Positions 8,618 through 17,255 of a stretch of 49,456 bases of DNA are shown piece after piece; position 1 is the first letter of the stretch; each line of letters begins with the position of its first letter. The stretch covers positions 1-49,456 of the forward strand of contig JAIQFM010000005.1 in assembly GCA_020073285.1 (NCBI GenBank), written 5' to 3'. The notes beneath the pieces were generated by a model, which ran no database searches, was not told the origin of the DNA, and worked only from the letters and a program-made list of their open reading frames with translations. This stretch comes from Terriglobia bacterium (GTDB taxonomy: Bacteria > Acidobacteriota > Terriglobia > Terriglobales > Acidobacteriaceae). The position numbers and the translations under genes were made by a program.

Positions 8618-9874
8618 TCACTCGTACCGAAGCGCTTCCACCGGTTCCATCCGCGCGGCTTTCAGCGCCGGCCAGAAGCCCGACACCACGCCAACTGCAG
8701 ACAGGATGAAGAACGATGCCAGCAACACCACCGGTGAGGTGCGCAGGAAAATATCGCCCTCGTGGTTGGCCGTGTGGAACTCCTCGGCGTAAAGCGGCAT
8801 GGGCGGCACCGTGTGCGCGATCACCCCGGCCAGAACCATGCCGAGCACTCCGCCGATGAAGGTGAGGACTAGCGCTTCCACCAGGAACTGCCCGAGGATA
8901 TCGAACTTGCGCGCACCTACCGCCTTGCGCAAGCCGATTTCCCGCGTGCGCTCCGTCACCGAAACCAGCATGATGTTCATCACCCCAACCCCGCCCACGC
9001 CCAGCGTGAGCGCGCCGATGAGGCCCAGTATGACTTGCAACGCGATGGAGAACTGCTGAATTTCCTGCGCATCCTCCACCGTATCCCAGTCCTGCGTCGC
9101 CTTGTCATCTCTGGGATCAAAGTGGTGGCGGCGGGCCAGAACGGCGCGCACGGCTTCCCGAGCCTTGAGGTGGAGGGAAGGAGTAAGCGGCGCATAAACG
9201 ATCATCCCAGGATCGCGCACATCCATGACATCGCGATAGGTTTCGAACGGCAGGAAGACATTCTCGTTGTCGGGGCCGTTATTGGAGGAATCCTGGATCT
9301 TCAGCTTCAGCACGCCGATGATCAGGAAGTCCTGCCCGCGAACGCTGACGTATTGCCCGACGGGATTGATCCCGCCGAAAATCCTCTTGGCCGCCAGCGG
9401 GCCAAAGATGACGACGCGCCGGTGCTCGATGAAATCCGCTTCTTCGAAATACCGCCCCTCCTCGACGTTGAGCTTGCGAATCGCGCCGTAGGGGAACTGC
9501 ACCGCCTTGCTGGAGATGGTGATGACGCGGTTCTCGTACTTGCACGGGAGGCCGCTGTCGTCCTCGGCGCTGACCCCCTTGAGCAGCGGCACCTCATCGC
9601 GAATCGCCTGGATATCCTCGTACTTGAAATGGATACGGCGTCCGGCGCGCTCGCCGCCCGCCTGCATGCTGGTCTGCCCGCCCCAAGAGAGGATGACGTT
9701 ATTGCCGATGCCGAGGAACGCATTGAGCACGCTCTCGCCGACACCCTGGCCATAACCAAGCAGCAGCACTACCGTGACCAGTCCCCAGGTGATGCCGAGC
9801 ATGGTCAACGTGCTGCGCAGGCGGTGGCGCGTCAGCGATTGCCAGCTCTCGACAATAATTTCCTTCAGCCACAT
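8618..9874 (-). CDS. MacB/FtsX-type ABC transporter permease
   Basis: The 418-residue protein has the architecture of MacB-like permeases: an N-terminal membrane helix (residues about 18-40), a large periplasmic MacB-PCD domain (about 45-265), and three C-terminal membrane helices ending in PVEALRYE. The junction motif NIMLVSVTERTREIGLRKAVGA, typical of the cytoplasmic face that couples to the ATPase, is present. Such permeases work with an ABC ATPase and often a HlyD-type adaptor to export peptides, lipids or antibiotics. It lies six bases downstream of the second permease gene (9881-11146) and forms an operon with it. No ATPase gene is present nearby, so the partner must be encoded elsewhere. 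Confidence 0.92.
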   Translation of the reverse strand: MWLKEIIVESWQSLTRHRLRSTLTMLGITWGLVTVVLLLGYGQGVGESVLNAFLGIGNNVILSWGGQTSMQAGGERAGRRIHFKYEDIQAIRDEVPLLKGVSAEDDSGLPCKYENRVITISSKAVQFPYGAIRKLNVEEGRYFEEADFIEHRRVVIFGPLAAKRIFGGINPVGQYVSVRGQDFLIIGVLKLKIQDSSNNGPDNENVFLPFETYRDVMDVRDPGMIVYAPLTPSLHLKAREAVRAVLARRHHFDPRDDKATQDWDTVEDAQEIQQFSIALQVILGLIGALTLGVGGVGVMNIMLVSVTERTREIGLRKAVGARKFDILGQFLVEALVLTFIGGVLGMVLAGVIAHTVPPMPLYAEEFHTANHEGDIFLRTSPVVLLASFFILSAVGVVSGFWPALKAARMEPVEALRYE

Positions 9875-9880
9875 GCTGGT

Positions 9881-11146
9881 TTACTCGTAGCGCAGGCACT
9901 CGATGGGCGATAGGGAAGCGGCCCGCCGCGCCGGATACATTCCCGCCGTGATGGTGATCAGCGACAACGTCGCAATGGACGCCAGGATTGCGCCGGGAAC
10001 GATGACGGGCGCCGGAATGAAGTCCGGCAGCGCGGCTCTTTGCAGCGCGCCGCACACACCCAGGCCCAGCGCGAGGCCGATTGCTCCGCTCAACGTCGTG
10101 AGCGCGGCCGATTCGGCGAAGAACTGCCGCTGAATGTCGGCGGCGGTGGCGCCCAGCGCCTTGCGCACGCCGATTTCGCGCGTGCGTTCGGTCACCGACA
10201 CCAGCATGATGTTCATCACGCCGATTCCCCCCAGCGACAGCGTCATCAGCGCCACCGCGCCGAAAAACATCGTCATCACCGCGAAGATTCTCTCCGACAG
10301 CTTGGCGCCGTACATCGTGTCCCAGGTGAAGAGCGCGTATTTGTCCTGCGGATCGAAGTGGTGAATGCGGCCCAGCGTGCGGTACACCTGCGCGATTGCT
10401 TCTTCGTGCTGCTCCGGATCGGCAACCTCGAATACCAGGTTGTTGATGTAGCCACGGTCGATCCATGGGCGCTCCGGGGTGCTGGGCGGCGGATAATCGC
10501 GCGCCATGGCGGAGTAGGGAACGAACAGTTGGGTGTTGTCCGGCCCAGAACCGTAGCTGCCGTTTTGTTTTTTCCTGTCGAGCACGCCGATGACCTGGTA
10601 GGGATAGCCCGCCATCACCAGCGTCGCCCCGACCGCCGGCTTGCCGCGGAAAAGTTGCTGTCGCGCTTCGTCTCCCAGCACCACCACGCGTCGCCCCTGC
10701 GCTTCGTCTTCCGTCGTCATCAGCCGTCCTTCGGCGGCGGTGAGAGAGCGGAATCCCTGGTATTCCGGCCACACGCCGCGCACCGGGCGATTGGCGGCGT
10801 TGAATGCGCTCACCTCCGCCACCGGCCGGATCATTTCCGGGCTCACCGTCTTGATCAGGTAACACTCTCGCTGGATAGCCCGCGCGTCGTCCACGTGCAA
10901 CCGGATCGGGCGTCCGGCGGCGTAGCCTCCCGCGTCCGTGCTGGTGCGTCCGCCCCATACGATCACCAGGTCCACGCCGATGGTGCGCAAGCGGCGTTTC
11001 TGGTCGCGATTGAAGCCGCGCCCCAGCCCCACCAGCAACACCACCGAAGTAATGCCCCAGATGATCCCGAACATGGTCAGGAAGCTGCGCATCTTGTGGG
11101 CGCGCATCGAGCCCAGCGTCTGGCGGGCTATTTCACGGAGATTCAC
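9881..11146 (-). CDS. MacB/FtsX-type ABC transporter permease
   Basis: This is a 421-residue paralogue of the downstream permease, with the same layout: one N-terminal helix (about 18-42), a periplasmic MacB-PCD domain, and three C-terminal helices containing GGIGVMNIMLVSVTERTRE and ending PIECLRYE. It is the first gene of a two-permease operon on the minus strand. A heterodimer with the product of 8618-9874 is a reasonable inference, because the two are adjacent, similar in length and differ mostly in the periplasmic domain. The transported substrate is not predictable. Start: ATG at 11146. The operon is divergent from the TonB-receptor-like gene, so the 248-bp space between them must hold both promoters. 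I found no clear box there. Confidence 0.92.
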   Translation of the reverse strand: MNLREIARQTLGSMRAHKMRSFLTMFGIIWGITSVVLLVGLGRGFNRDQKRRLRTIGVDLVIVWGGRTSTDAGGYAAGRPIRLHVDDARAIQRECYLIKTVSPEMIRPVAEVSAFNAANRPVRGVWPEYQGFRSLTAAEGRLMTTEDEAQGRRVVVLGDEARQQLFRGKPAVGATLVMAGYPYQVIGVLDRKKQNGSYGSGPDNTQLFVPYSAMARDYPPPSTPERPWIDRGYINNLVFEVADPEQHEEAIAQVYRTLGRIHHFDPQDKYALFTWDTMYGAKLSERIFAVMTMFFGAVALMTLSLGGIGVMNIMLVSVTERTREIGVRKALGATAADIQRQFFAESAALTTLSGAIGLALGLGVCGALQRAALPDFIPAPVIVPGAILASIATLSLITITAGMYPARRAASLSPIECLRYE

Positions 11147-11394
11147 CGAGTGCTCCCTGAACGCCGTCTGGCAGCGGCTGCTGGCTTAGACGCAACGCTG
11201 GCAGGAAAGTAAGCGACCTCGTGTTTCAACTGGGATATACGGAAACGGGAAGCCGCCGGTTCGGCTCGCCTCAGCTATTTTGCAGCGCCGACCCGGCCAA
11301 GATTCGTCAAATTCCAAATAGCCGGTTATCATTTCACCCCGGGCGCGTGGCGATAGGTTCCCCCGCGTCGCCGCCATGGCCGGAGGAGAGTCGA

Positions 11395-14328
11395 ATGAGA
11401 CGGGTGCTGGTACTGATCGCGGTGCTGGTTTTGGGGGTGGTGTGTGCGGCTCAGACGCCGGACACAGCCACCATTCACGGACAAATTCTGGATCAAACTC
11501 GTGCTGCCGTTCCCGGCGTGCTCATCACCGCAACGAATGCCCTGACCGGTTTGCAGCGTAGTGCGACCACCGGCGACTCCGGCTTGTTCTCCCTAGGCGG
11601 CCTTCCCGTCGCCGGTGAGTACAGGATCACCGCCGTCAAGCAAGGGTTCGCGGACGTGACGCTGAATGAAGTCGGGCTAGTTGGAGGCAGATCGGCAAAG
11701 CTGGAGATCACTCTCACCGCGGCGGGCGTGCCGTCGGAAGTCACCGTGACCGGGGCCGCCGGTGAAGTACGCGCCGACCAGCCCCAACTCGGCAATTATC
11801 TTTCGTCGGCCCAAATCCAGGAAACACCGCTGCTCAATCGCCGCATCACCTACCTGCCCCTGTTGAACTCTGCCAACCGCCCGGCTATCAATCAGGGCGA
11901 CATTTTCATGAACGAAAACCTGTTCAACACCAACGGCACCGGGCGACGCCAGACGCTGTTCGTGATTGACGGCAGCTCCGGGTCGGATGCCTGGGGCCGG
12001 CAGACAATTTTCACCAACGTTCCCGAGGACGCCGTGCAGGAGATGACCATCCTGACCAACGCGTTCTCCGCCGAATACGGTTTCACCGCGGGCACGGTGG
12101 TCAACATCGTGACCCGCAGCGGAGGCGAACGCTTCCACGGCGACGTGCTGGGCATGTGGCGTCCCGCCGACACGGCCGCGAGTCTTTCCGGATTCACCGC
12201 CACCTCGTCGAGCGCCACCGGGAACGCCCTGGTAACCGACACCCTGCGACAGGCAGCGGCGGCTTTCTCCGGACCGATCGGCAGCAGCGGGCGCACCCAT
12301 TTCTATGCCGCCGGCGAATACAACTGGCAGAACCGCGGGTCGCCAATCATTTCGCCCCTCGCGCCCGGCATCTTTGTCGGGCATTACCGTGGATGGCTGG
12401 GATTCGCGCGCCTCGATCACCAGATCAACAACAAGCACAACCTCTTCTTGCGCGGCGACGTGGACAGCTTTCGCGATAGCAATCCCAACGGCACTGTGGG
12501 CGGCAACAACCTGCCCAGCGTCGATCGCATTTTCCGGCGGCGTACTTATGCCGTGGAAGGTGGCGAGACCGCCGTACTGGGCCCGTCGTTGCTCAACAAC
12601 CTGCGCCTGCAGTTTCAACTGGCATCGCCGATCACAGCCTTTGACCCGGTAGTGTTCGGCACGCAGTTCGTTGTGCCCATCGCCGGCGCGGCGACATTTA
12701 CTTCCGGCACGTCGCAATCCGCCAAGCTGCTGAATCGCCAGTACCAGGTCGGCGACACGCTGTCGGTGGTCCGCGGACGGCACACGTTGAAATTCGGGGC
12801 CGACGTTCTCCACGCGCGCAACGGCGGTAACAGCAAGGAATTCGGCGGGCCGATCTTCCTTGGCTCCTTTACCTACAATCTGTGCACACAGCCGGTTGCG
12901 ACCTGCGAGAGCGCCGCCTACCTGAACAACCTGGCCAATGTCAGGAGCTACACCCAGAGCTACGGCAATGCGAACTACGTGGTCGGCGATACCATGTGGT
13001 CGCTGTTCGTGCAGGATGACTTCCGCGTGGTTCCCAACCTGACCCTGAACCTGGGTCTCCGGTATGAGCGTCAGACGTTCACCGACGCCGCCAAAAATTT
13101 CGCCCCGCGAGTTGGGTTTGCCTACAACTGGCGCGGCGACGGCAAGACCGTGATCCGCGGCGGATTTGGCATTTATTACTCGCAAATCGTGGACAACGCC
13201 GCCGCCAACTACGCGCTCGGCGGGCCCAACGGCGTTTTCAATTTCACGGCTGGCCCCGGCCAGGTCGGTTTCCCGGCCAGCGTCGCCGCCGCGCCCCTGC
13301 CCGCCTTTCCCGCCAACGCCGTGCAGCCGGTGCGGGATCTCTACATCCGTCCGGGTCAAAGCGCTTTCCTGGACCAGTTCTTTCCCACTTCCACCCTCAT
13401 CGGATATCCCAATCGGTTGTTGAACCCCTACACGGAGCAGTGGACGTTCGGGTTGGAGCGGCAGGTTGCGTCGAACTGGGTGCTGTCGGTGGACTACGTC
13501 GGCGCGCACACGCTGAAGATCAATCGTCCGCTCGACGTGAATCCACCCGCGCCCTTCGTGCGCACCTTGACGGGGCAGATTCGCAGTGCGCAGGCCGCGA
13601 ACTGCACGCGCCCGCTATGGGTATTGTGGTACGCGCAACACAGTCTCACCTGCAACCCCAACGCAGCCACTAACCCGCAGCCTCCCTACCGACTCATCCA
13701 GACCGATGTGAACAACGGGTTCGCGCACTACAACGCGCTCGACGTCAACCTGAGCCACCGCTTCAGCGAGCGCTTGAGCGTGCTGGCCAGCTACACCTGG
13801 TCACACGCGACCGACAACGTGGATCCCGACATCCCGGGCCAGAATCCCAACGATCCGAATTTTACCGGCGCGGCGGAGAAAGGCAACGCCATATTCGACC
13901 AGCGGCACCGCTTCGTTCTGAGCGGGTCGTACGTGGCGCCCCTGAAGATCACCATCGGCGGCGTCTCGACCCTGGCCAGCGGCGTGCCCTTCAATATCGT
14001 GACCGGGAGCACCAACAGCGGTGACACCGGCGGGACCACCGACCGTCCGGTGGTCAACGGCGTTGTGCTTTCCCACAATGCCGGACGTGGGAAGGCCACC
14101 TACGATGTGTCGCCCTTTGTGGAGCGGCCGTTCGCACTCGGCGAGCGCGTTCAACTGAAACTACGCGCCGAAGCTTTCAACGTCCTCAATCACGCCAACT
14201 TCATCGGCTACAACGGGACTTGGGGCAATGGCGCCACTCCCGCGGCCGGTTTCGGGCAACCGCTGGTCGGCATTACGGCGCAACTGCCCGCGCGCGCGAT
14301 GCAGTTTTCCGCCCGTCTGTCTTTCTAG
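11395..14328 (+). CDS. TonB-dependent-receptor-like outer-membrane protein with carboxypeptidase-regulatory domain
   Basis: The mature protein follows a signal peptide (VLVLIAVLVLGVVCAAQ). A carboxypeptidase-regulatory-like beta-sandwich comes first (about residues 24-105, GQILDQTRAAVPGVLITATN). Next is a plug-like region (LFVIDGSSGSDAWG, VQEMTILTNAFSAEYG, GTVVNIVTRSGG), and last a large beta-barrel ending with Phe (QFSARLSF), the usual outer-membrane insertion signal. This Oar/SusC-like architecture is abundant in Acidobacteria and probably imports large substrates such as oligosaccharides. The frame is open from 11221, but ATG 11395 is preceded by a strong ribosome-binding site (GGAGGAGAG, 11382-11390) and starts the signal peptide, so I use it (977 aa). 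No TonB box is obvious. Confidence 0.9.
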   Translation: MRRVLVLIAVLVLGVVCAAQTPDTATIHGQILDQTRAAVPGVLITATNALTGLQRSATTGDSGLFSLGGLPVAGEYRITAVKQGFADVTLNEVGLVGGRSAKLEITLTAAGVPSEVTVTGAAGEVRADQPQLGNYLSSAQIQETPLLNRRITYLPLLNSANRPAINQGDIFMNENLFNTNGTGRRQTLFVIDGSSGSDAWGRQTIFTNVPEDAVQEMTILTNAFSAEYGFTAGTVVNIVTRSGGERFHGDVLGMWRPADTAASLSGFTATSSSATGNALVTDTLRQAAAAFSGPIGSSGRTHFYAAGEYNWQNRGSPIISPLAPGIFVGHYRGWLGFARLDHQINNKHNLFLRGDVDSFRDSNPNGTVGGNNLPSVDRIFRRRTYAVEGGETAVLGPSLLNNLRLQFQLASPITAFDPVVFGTQFVVPIAGAATFTSGTSQSAKLLNRQYQVGDTLSVVRGRHTLKFGADVLHARNGGNSKEFGGPIFLGSFTYNLCTQPVATCESAAYLNNLANVRSYTQSYGNANYVVGDTMWSLFVQDDFRVVPNLTLNLGLRYERQTFTDAAKNFAPRVGFAYNWRGDGKTVIRGGFGIYYSQIVDNAAANYALGGPNGVFNFTAGPGQVGFPASVAAAPLPAFPANAVQPVRDLYIRPGQSAFLDQFFPTSTLIGYPNRLLNPYTEQWTFGLERQVASNWVLSVDYVGAHTLKINRPLDVNPPAPFVRTLTGQIRSAQAANCTRPLWVLWYAQHSLTCNPNAATNPQPPYRLIQTDVNNGFAHYNALDVNLSHRFSERLSVLASYTWSHATDNVDPDIPGQNPNDPNFTGAAEKGNAIFDQRHRFVLSGSYVAPLKITIGGVSTLASGVPFNIVTGSTNSGDTGGTTDRPVVNGVVLSHNAGRGKATYDVSPFVERPFALGERVQLKLRAEAFNVLNHANFIGYNGTWGNGATPAAGFGQPLVGITAQLPARAMQFSARLSF

Positions 14329-14402
14329 GGCAGTCTAGGATTTTCTGCGTCGCTGCCTTGGGTGGCGCAGGTCTTTAGTGTCTGCCCGGAACGCAAGGTC
14401 AA

Positions 14403-14640
14403 GCGCGCGAAGCGCGCGAAAGAACGTAGCCCCCGGCGTGAGCCGGGGGACAATGGCCAAACGCGAACAAGCCCGCTTTAGCGGGCGAAAGAACATCAGA
14501 CTGCGCATTCCGTTTAGCGGATTTCAACAGTGCCAGTCTGCGTGAGAGCCAGTTCTGGCATGATTGCCGGTGGCGTGAAAGCCGCGACCGGGTAGCCCCA
14601 GCGGGGCGATTGACAGTAGCCCGCCGCTTCAGCGGCGGGC
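14403..14640. repeat. Cluster of five GC-rich palindromes (REP-like)
   Basis: The 401-bp gap 14329-14729 has no gene but holds a chain of hairpins: GCGCGC arms at 14403-14418; CCCCCGGC/GCCGGGGG at 14430-14449; GCCCGCT/AGCGGGC at 14471-14486; GCCCC/GGGGC at 14595-14607; and a 10-bp stem at 14619-14640. Three are introduced by GTAGC, and two are followed by GAAAGAAC. The shared lead-in and variable stems suggest REP/MITE-like elements rather than terminators, since none has a T-run. No transposase gene lies nearby. Confidence 0.8.
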
Positions 14641-14729
14641 GCATCTGAAGTTCTCACGCACACACGAAACGCAATCCCCAGCCGTGTCGTACAATGCCCG
14701 GTTCACGACACCAGCCGTAGGGAGTTGAA

Positions 14730-16325
14730 ATGCGCAATCTTGCCTTCCTGGTCCTTCTTACATTGCTTTCCATGTTCGCAGCGGCGCAGGGACGACGCGG
14801 CGCGGCGCCCTCCGAGCATCCTGCCGAGGCCAAATCCGACGAAGCCCCCAAGCCCCCTGTCGCCGACAAGGAAAAGGAAAAAGATGCGCCGGAGGAAAAG
14901 CCGGTCATCACGCATCACCAGATCGCCGTCGGCGGCAAGACCTTGCGCTATACCGCCACCGTCGGCATGATGCCGATCAAGAACGAGCAGACCAACAAAG
15001 TCGAAGCGCACATGTTCTATGTCGCCTACACGCTGGACAATCCGCCATCGGGACGCCCCCTGACCTTCGCCTTCAACGGCGGGCCGGGTTCCTCGTCGGT
15101 GTGGCTGCACATGGGCGCCATCGGCCCTAAGCGCGTCAAGATGCTCCCCGAGGGCGGCATGCCCGCGCCCCCCTTCCAGGTTGAGGACAACCAATACACC
15201 TGGCTCGACGCCACCGACCTGGTTTTCATCGATCCGGTCGGTACCGGCTACAGCCGCGCCCTCACGCCGGAGTTGGGCAAGAAATTCTGGAGCCTCCAGG
15301 GCGACATCGCCTCCGTCGGCGAATTCATCCGCATGTACCTGACCCGCTCCCAGCGCTGGACCTCGCCGCTGTTCCTCGCCGGTGAAAGCTACGGCACCAC
15401 GCGCGCCGCCGGATTGTCCGGCTACCTGATCGACCGCGGCATTCCGCTGAACGGCATCACCCTGATTTCATCCGTGCTGCACTTTGAAACCCTGGGCTTC
15501 GCGCGCGGCAACGATCTGCCCTACATCGCCTACCTTCCCACCTACGCCATGACGGCGCAATACCACAAGAAACTGCCGCCCGATGTGCAGGCGATGGACG
15601 GGGCAAAATTGCTGGCCGAAGTCCTGCAGTGGGCCAACACCGGCTACACCGAAGCATTGCAGAAGGGCGACCGCCTTAGCGCGGACGAGCGTCGCGCTGT
15701 GATCGAACGCCTCGCGCGTTACACCGGCTTGAGCCCCGCCATCATTGACGAGCACGACCTGCGCATCGACCAGCAAACCTTCGGCCGCGAACTGCTGCGC
15801 GACCGCAAACTCGTGGTCGGACGTCTCGACAGCCGCTTCGTTGGACCATCCTCGCCGGGTGATGGGCCGTTTGCCAACGACCCCAGCGAAGCCGCCATCC
15901 GTCCACCCTTCACCACCGTCTTTAACGAGTACGTTCGCTCCGAGCTCGACTATAAGACCGACCTGATCTACTACATCCTCGGCGGCGGCATTGGCGCGCA
16001 GTGGGACATGGGCACGGGCGCCCGCGGCGGATTTCCCGAAACCGCCGACGCCCTGCGCCGCGCCTTCGTCAAGAATCCCTACATGCGCGTGCTGGTGGCC
16101 GAAGGCTGGTATGACAACGCCACCCCCATCAACGGCATCGAGTACACCCTCAGCCACATGGGCCTGGACGCCCCCATGCGCAACAACATCTCGACCGCGC
16201 AGTATCCCGCCGGCCACATGGTCTACATCCAGGCCACCTCGCTGGCGAAGATGAAGAAGGACGTTGTCGACATGATGCAGCAGGCGCTGAAGGGCGGAGG
16301 GAATGACTTGAGCCCAGCGAGGTAA
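14730..16325 (+). CDS. Exported serine carboxypeptidase-like peptidase (S10 family)
   Basis: This 531-residue protein with an N-terminal signal peptide (FLVLLTLLSMFAAAQ) and a charged low-complexity linker (about 25-58) carries the S10 hallmarks: FNGGPGSSS (115-123, oxyanion hole), the nucleophile elbow GESYGT with Ser220, the Asp at VAEGWYDNATP (Asp462) and the His at PAGHMVY (His496). It should cleave C-terminal residues from peptides in the periplasm or outside the cell. The start ATG 14730 follows a weak GGGAG site about ten bases upstream. It stands alone between the palindrome cluster and the MqsR/MqsA pair. Bacterial S10 homologues are frequent in soil Acidobacteria. Confidence in the family is high; the physiological substrate is unknown. 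Confidence 0.92.
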   Translation: MRNLAFLVLLTLLSMFAAAQGRRGAAPSEHPAEAKSDEAPKPPVADKEKEKDAPEEKPVITHHQIAVGGKTLRYTATVGMMPIKNEQTNKVEAHMFYVAYTLDNPPSGRPLTFAFNGGPGSSSVWLHMGAIGPKRVKMLPEGGMPAPPFQVEDNQYTWLDATDLVFIDPVGTGYSRALTPELGKKFWSLQGDIASVGEFIRMYLTRSQRWTSPLFLAGESYGTTRAAGLSGYLIDRGIPLNGITLISSVLHFETLGFARGNDLPYIAYLPTYAMTAQYHKKLPPDVQAMDGAKLLAEVLQWANTGYTEALQKGDRLSADERRAVIERLARYTGLSPAIIDEHDLRIDQQTFGRELLRDRKLVVGRLDSRFVGPSSPGDGPFANDPSEAAIRPPFTTVFNEYVRSELDYKTDLIYYILGGGIGAQWDMGTGARGGFPETADALRRAFVKNPYMRVLVAEGWYDNATPINGIEYTLSHMGLDAPMRNNISTAQYPAGHMVYIQATSLAKMKKDVVDMMQQALKGGGNDLSPAR

Positions 16326-16401
16326 ATCGTGATTCATGTCCAACACTAAGTAAAATGTGGGATGCGATGGGCTGCCGTGACAGGTTTCCAGCACGGTAAT
16401 C

Positions 16402-16431
16402 TTGACATCCTTGGTAGCACGGTGCTACCTT
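16402..16431 (+). promoter_or_regulatory. Promoter with a 17-bp palindromic operator for mqsRA
   Basis: TTGACA at 16402-16407 is followed by a perfect palindrome with 8-bp arms, GGTAGCAC-G-GTGCTACC (16413-16429), which covers the spacer and the likely -10 region (TACCTT, 16426-16431). The toxin ATG is at 16440. Binding of MqsA to such a palindrome would block RNA polymerase, as in E. coli mqsRA autoregulation. That the antitoxin binds here is an inference. Confidence 0.65.
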
Positions 16432-16439
16432 TCTTGGTG

Positions 16440-16733
16440 ATGAAGCATCCAACATATCCCTTGGGCCAGGTTAAGGGACTGATGCGAGATGGCAGTTGGA
16501 TTATTACTAGCGAGGCAGTGGACACGGCGGGAGAGCTCGGCTTCGACGAGGACGACGTCTACGATTGTGTGGTCAATCATCTCTCCGAAACGCACTTCTA
16601 CAAGACGATGCCTTCTGAAAAGAAGGCATCTTGTATGCAGGATGTTTATCACATCACGTATGGAGGGGCACGACTATACGTGAAATTGCAGGTACGGGTT
16701 GAAGCAGTTGTGATTTCTTTCAAAGAGCAGTAG
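16440..16733 (+). CDS. mqsR: MqsR-family mRNA interferase toxin
   Basis: From ATG 16440 the product has 97 residues, nearly the same as E. coli MqsR (98). Conserved blocks align along the whole length: PLGQVKGLMRDG at the N-terminus, SETHFYKTMPSE in the middle, CMQDVYHITYGG, and LQVRVEAVVISFKEQ at the end. MqsR is a RelE-like endoribonuclease that cleaves mRNA, mostly at GCU sites, when released from its antitoxin. The upstream-extended frame (from 16362) would run through the promoter and operator, so I reject that start. The transcript would have almost no leader. The mqsA gene follows 11 bases after the stop, giving the toxin-first order typical of this family. The local G+C is lower than that of the flanking peptidase genes, suggesting acquisition. 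Confidence 0.88.
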   Translation: MKHPTYPLGQVKGLMRDGSWIITSEAVDTAGELGFDEDDVYDCVVNHLSETHFYKTMPSEKKASCMQDVYHITYGGARLYVKLQVRVEAVVISFKEQ

Positions 16734-16744
16734 GGGGTAGAACC

Positions 16745-17215
16745 ATGAATTGTGCAGTATGCGGAGGAGCGGTCAGTCAGGTCGCCGAAAAGAGATTGGG
16801 CCGTTACCGTGATGAAACCGTCGAGGTGGAGAGCGAATTCCTGCGTTGTGAAGAATGCCAAGAGGAATTCTTTAGTCCAGCCCAAATGAGTGCACACATT
16901 CGATCGGTGAAAAACGAGATCAGGAAGAGATACGGGCTGCTGCCGCCCGAGAAAATCGTAGCAATTCGCAAGAAGCTTGAGTTGACCCAAGACGAACTGG
17001 AACAGCTGTTAGGGACGGGGCCTAAAGTAGTTGTGCGATGGGAAAGCGGAAAAGTCATTCAAGGCAGGGGTCAGGACAATATACTCCGGCTGCTTGACTG
17101 CGATCCAACCATCGTTAAAACCCTGCGCCAAATTCAGCAGTTGCGACATAACGAGCAGGACAAGTATCAGCGGGCCAACAAGCCAAATCCGAAGATGGTT
17201 GCACAGGCGGTCTAA
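16745..17215 (+). CDS. mqsA: MqsA-family antitoxin and autorepressor
   Basis: The 156-residue protein has an N-terminal zinc-ribbon of the YgiT type (Cys3, Cys6, Cys35, Cys38), which neutralises the toxin, and a C-terminal XRE helix-turn-helix (about 67-118, LTQDELEQLLGTGPKVVVRW), which binds DNA. It is longer than E. coli MqsA (131 aa) by a polar tail (RHNEQDKYQRANKPNPK) of unknown role. A GGGGGT site at 16734-16739 serves as ribosome-binding site. It is encoded directly after the MqsR toxin and is expected to repress the operon through the palindrome at 16413-16429. The pair looks intact, so it should be functional. Confidence 0.9.
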   Translation: MNCAVCGGAVSQVAEKRLGRYRDETVEVESEFLRCEECQEEFFSPAQMSAHIRSVKNEIRKRYGLLPPEKIVAIRKKLELTQDELEQLLGTGPKVVVRWESGKVIQGRGQDNILRLLDCDPTIVKTLRQIQQLRHNEQDKYQRANKPNPKMVAQAV

Positions 17216-17255
17216 CCGATTAGATCGCAAATCACAAATTACAAACAATTACAAA

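Noticed and set aside
11677-13509. 610-residue minus-strand frame
   Set aside because: Antisense to the TonB-receptor-like gene, with low-complexity composition and no recognisable motif.
14403-14640. Palindromes as terminators of the TonB-receptor-like gene
   Set aside because: None is followed by a run of T, several are far from the stop, and their shared GTAGC lead-in indicates a repeat family.
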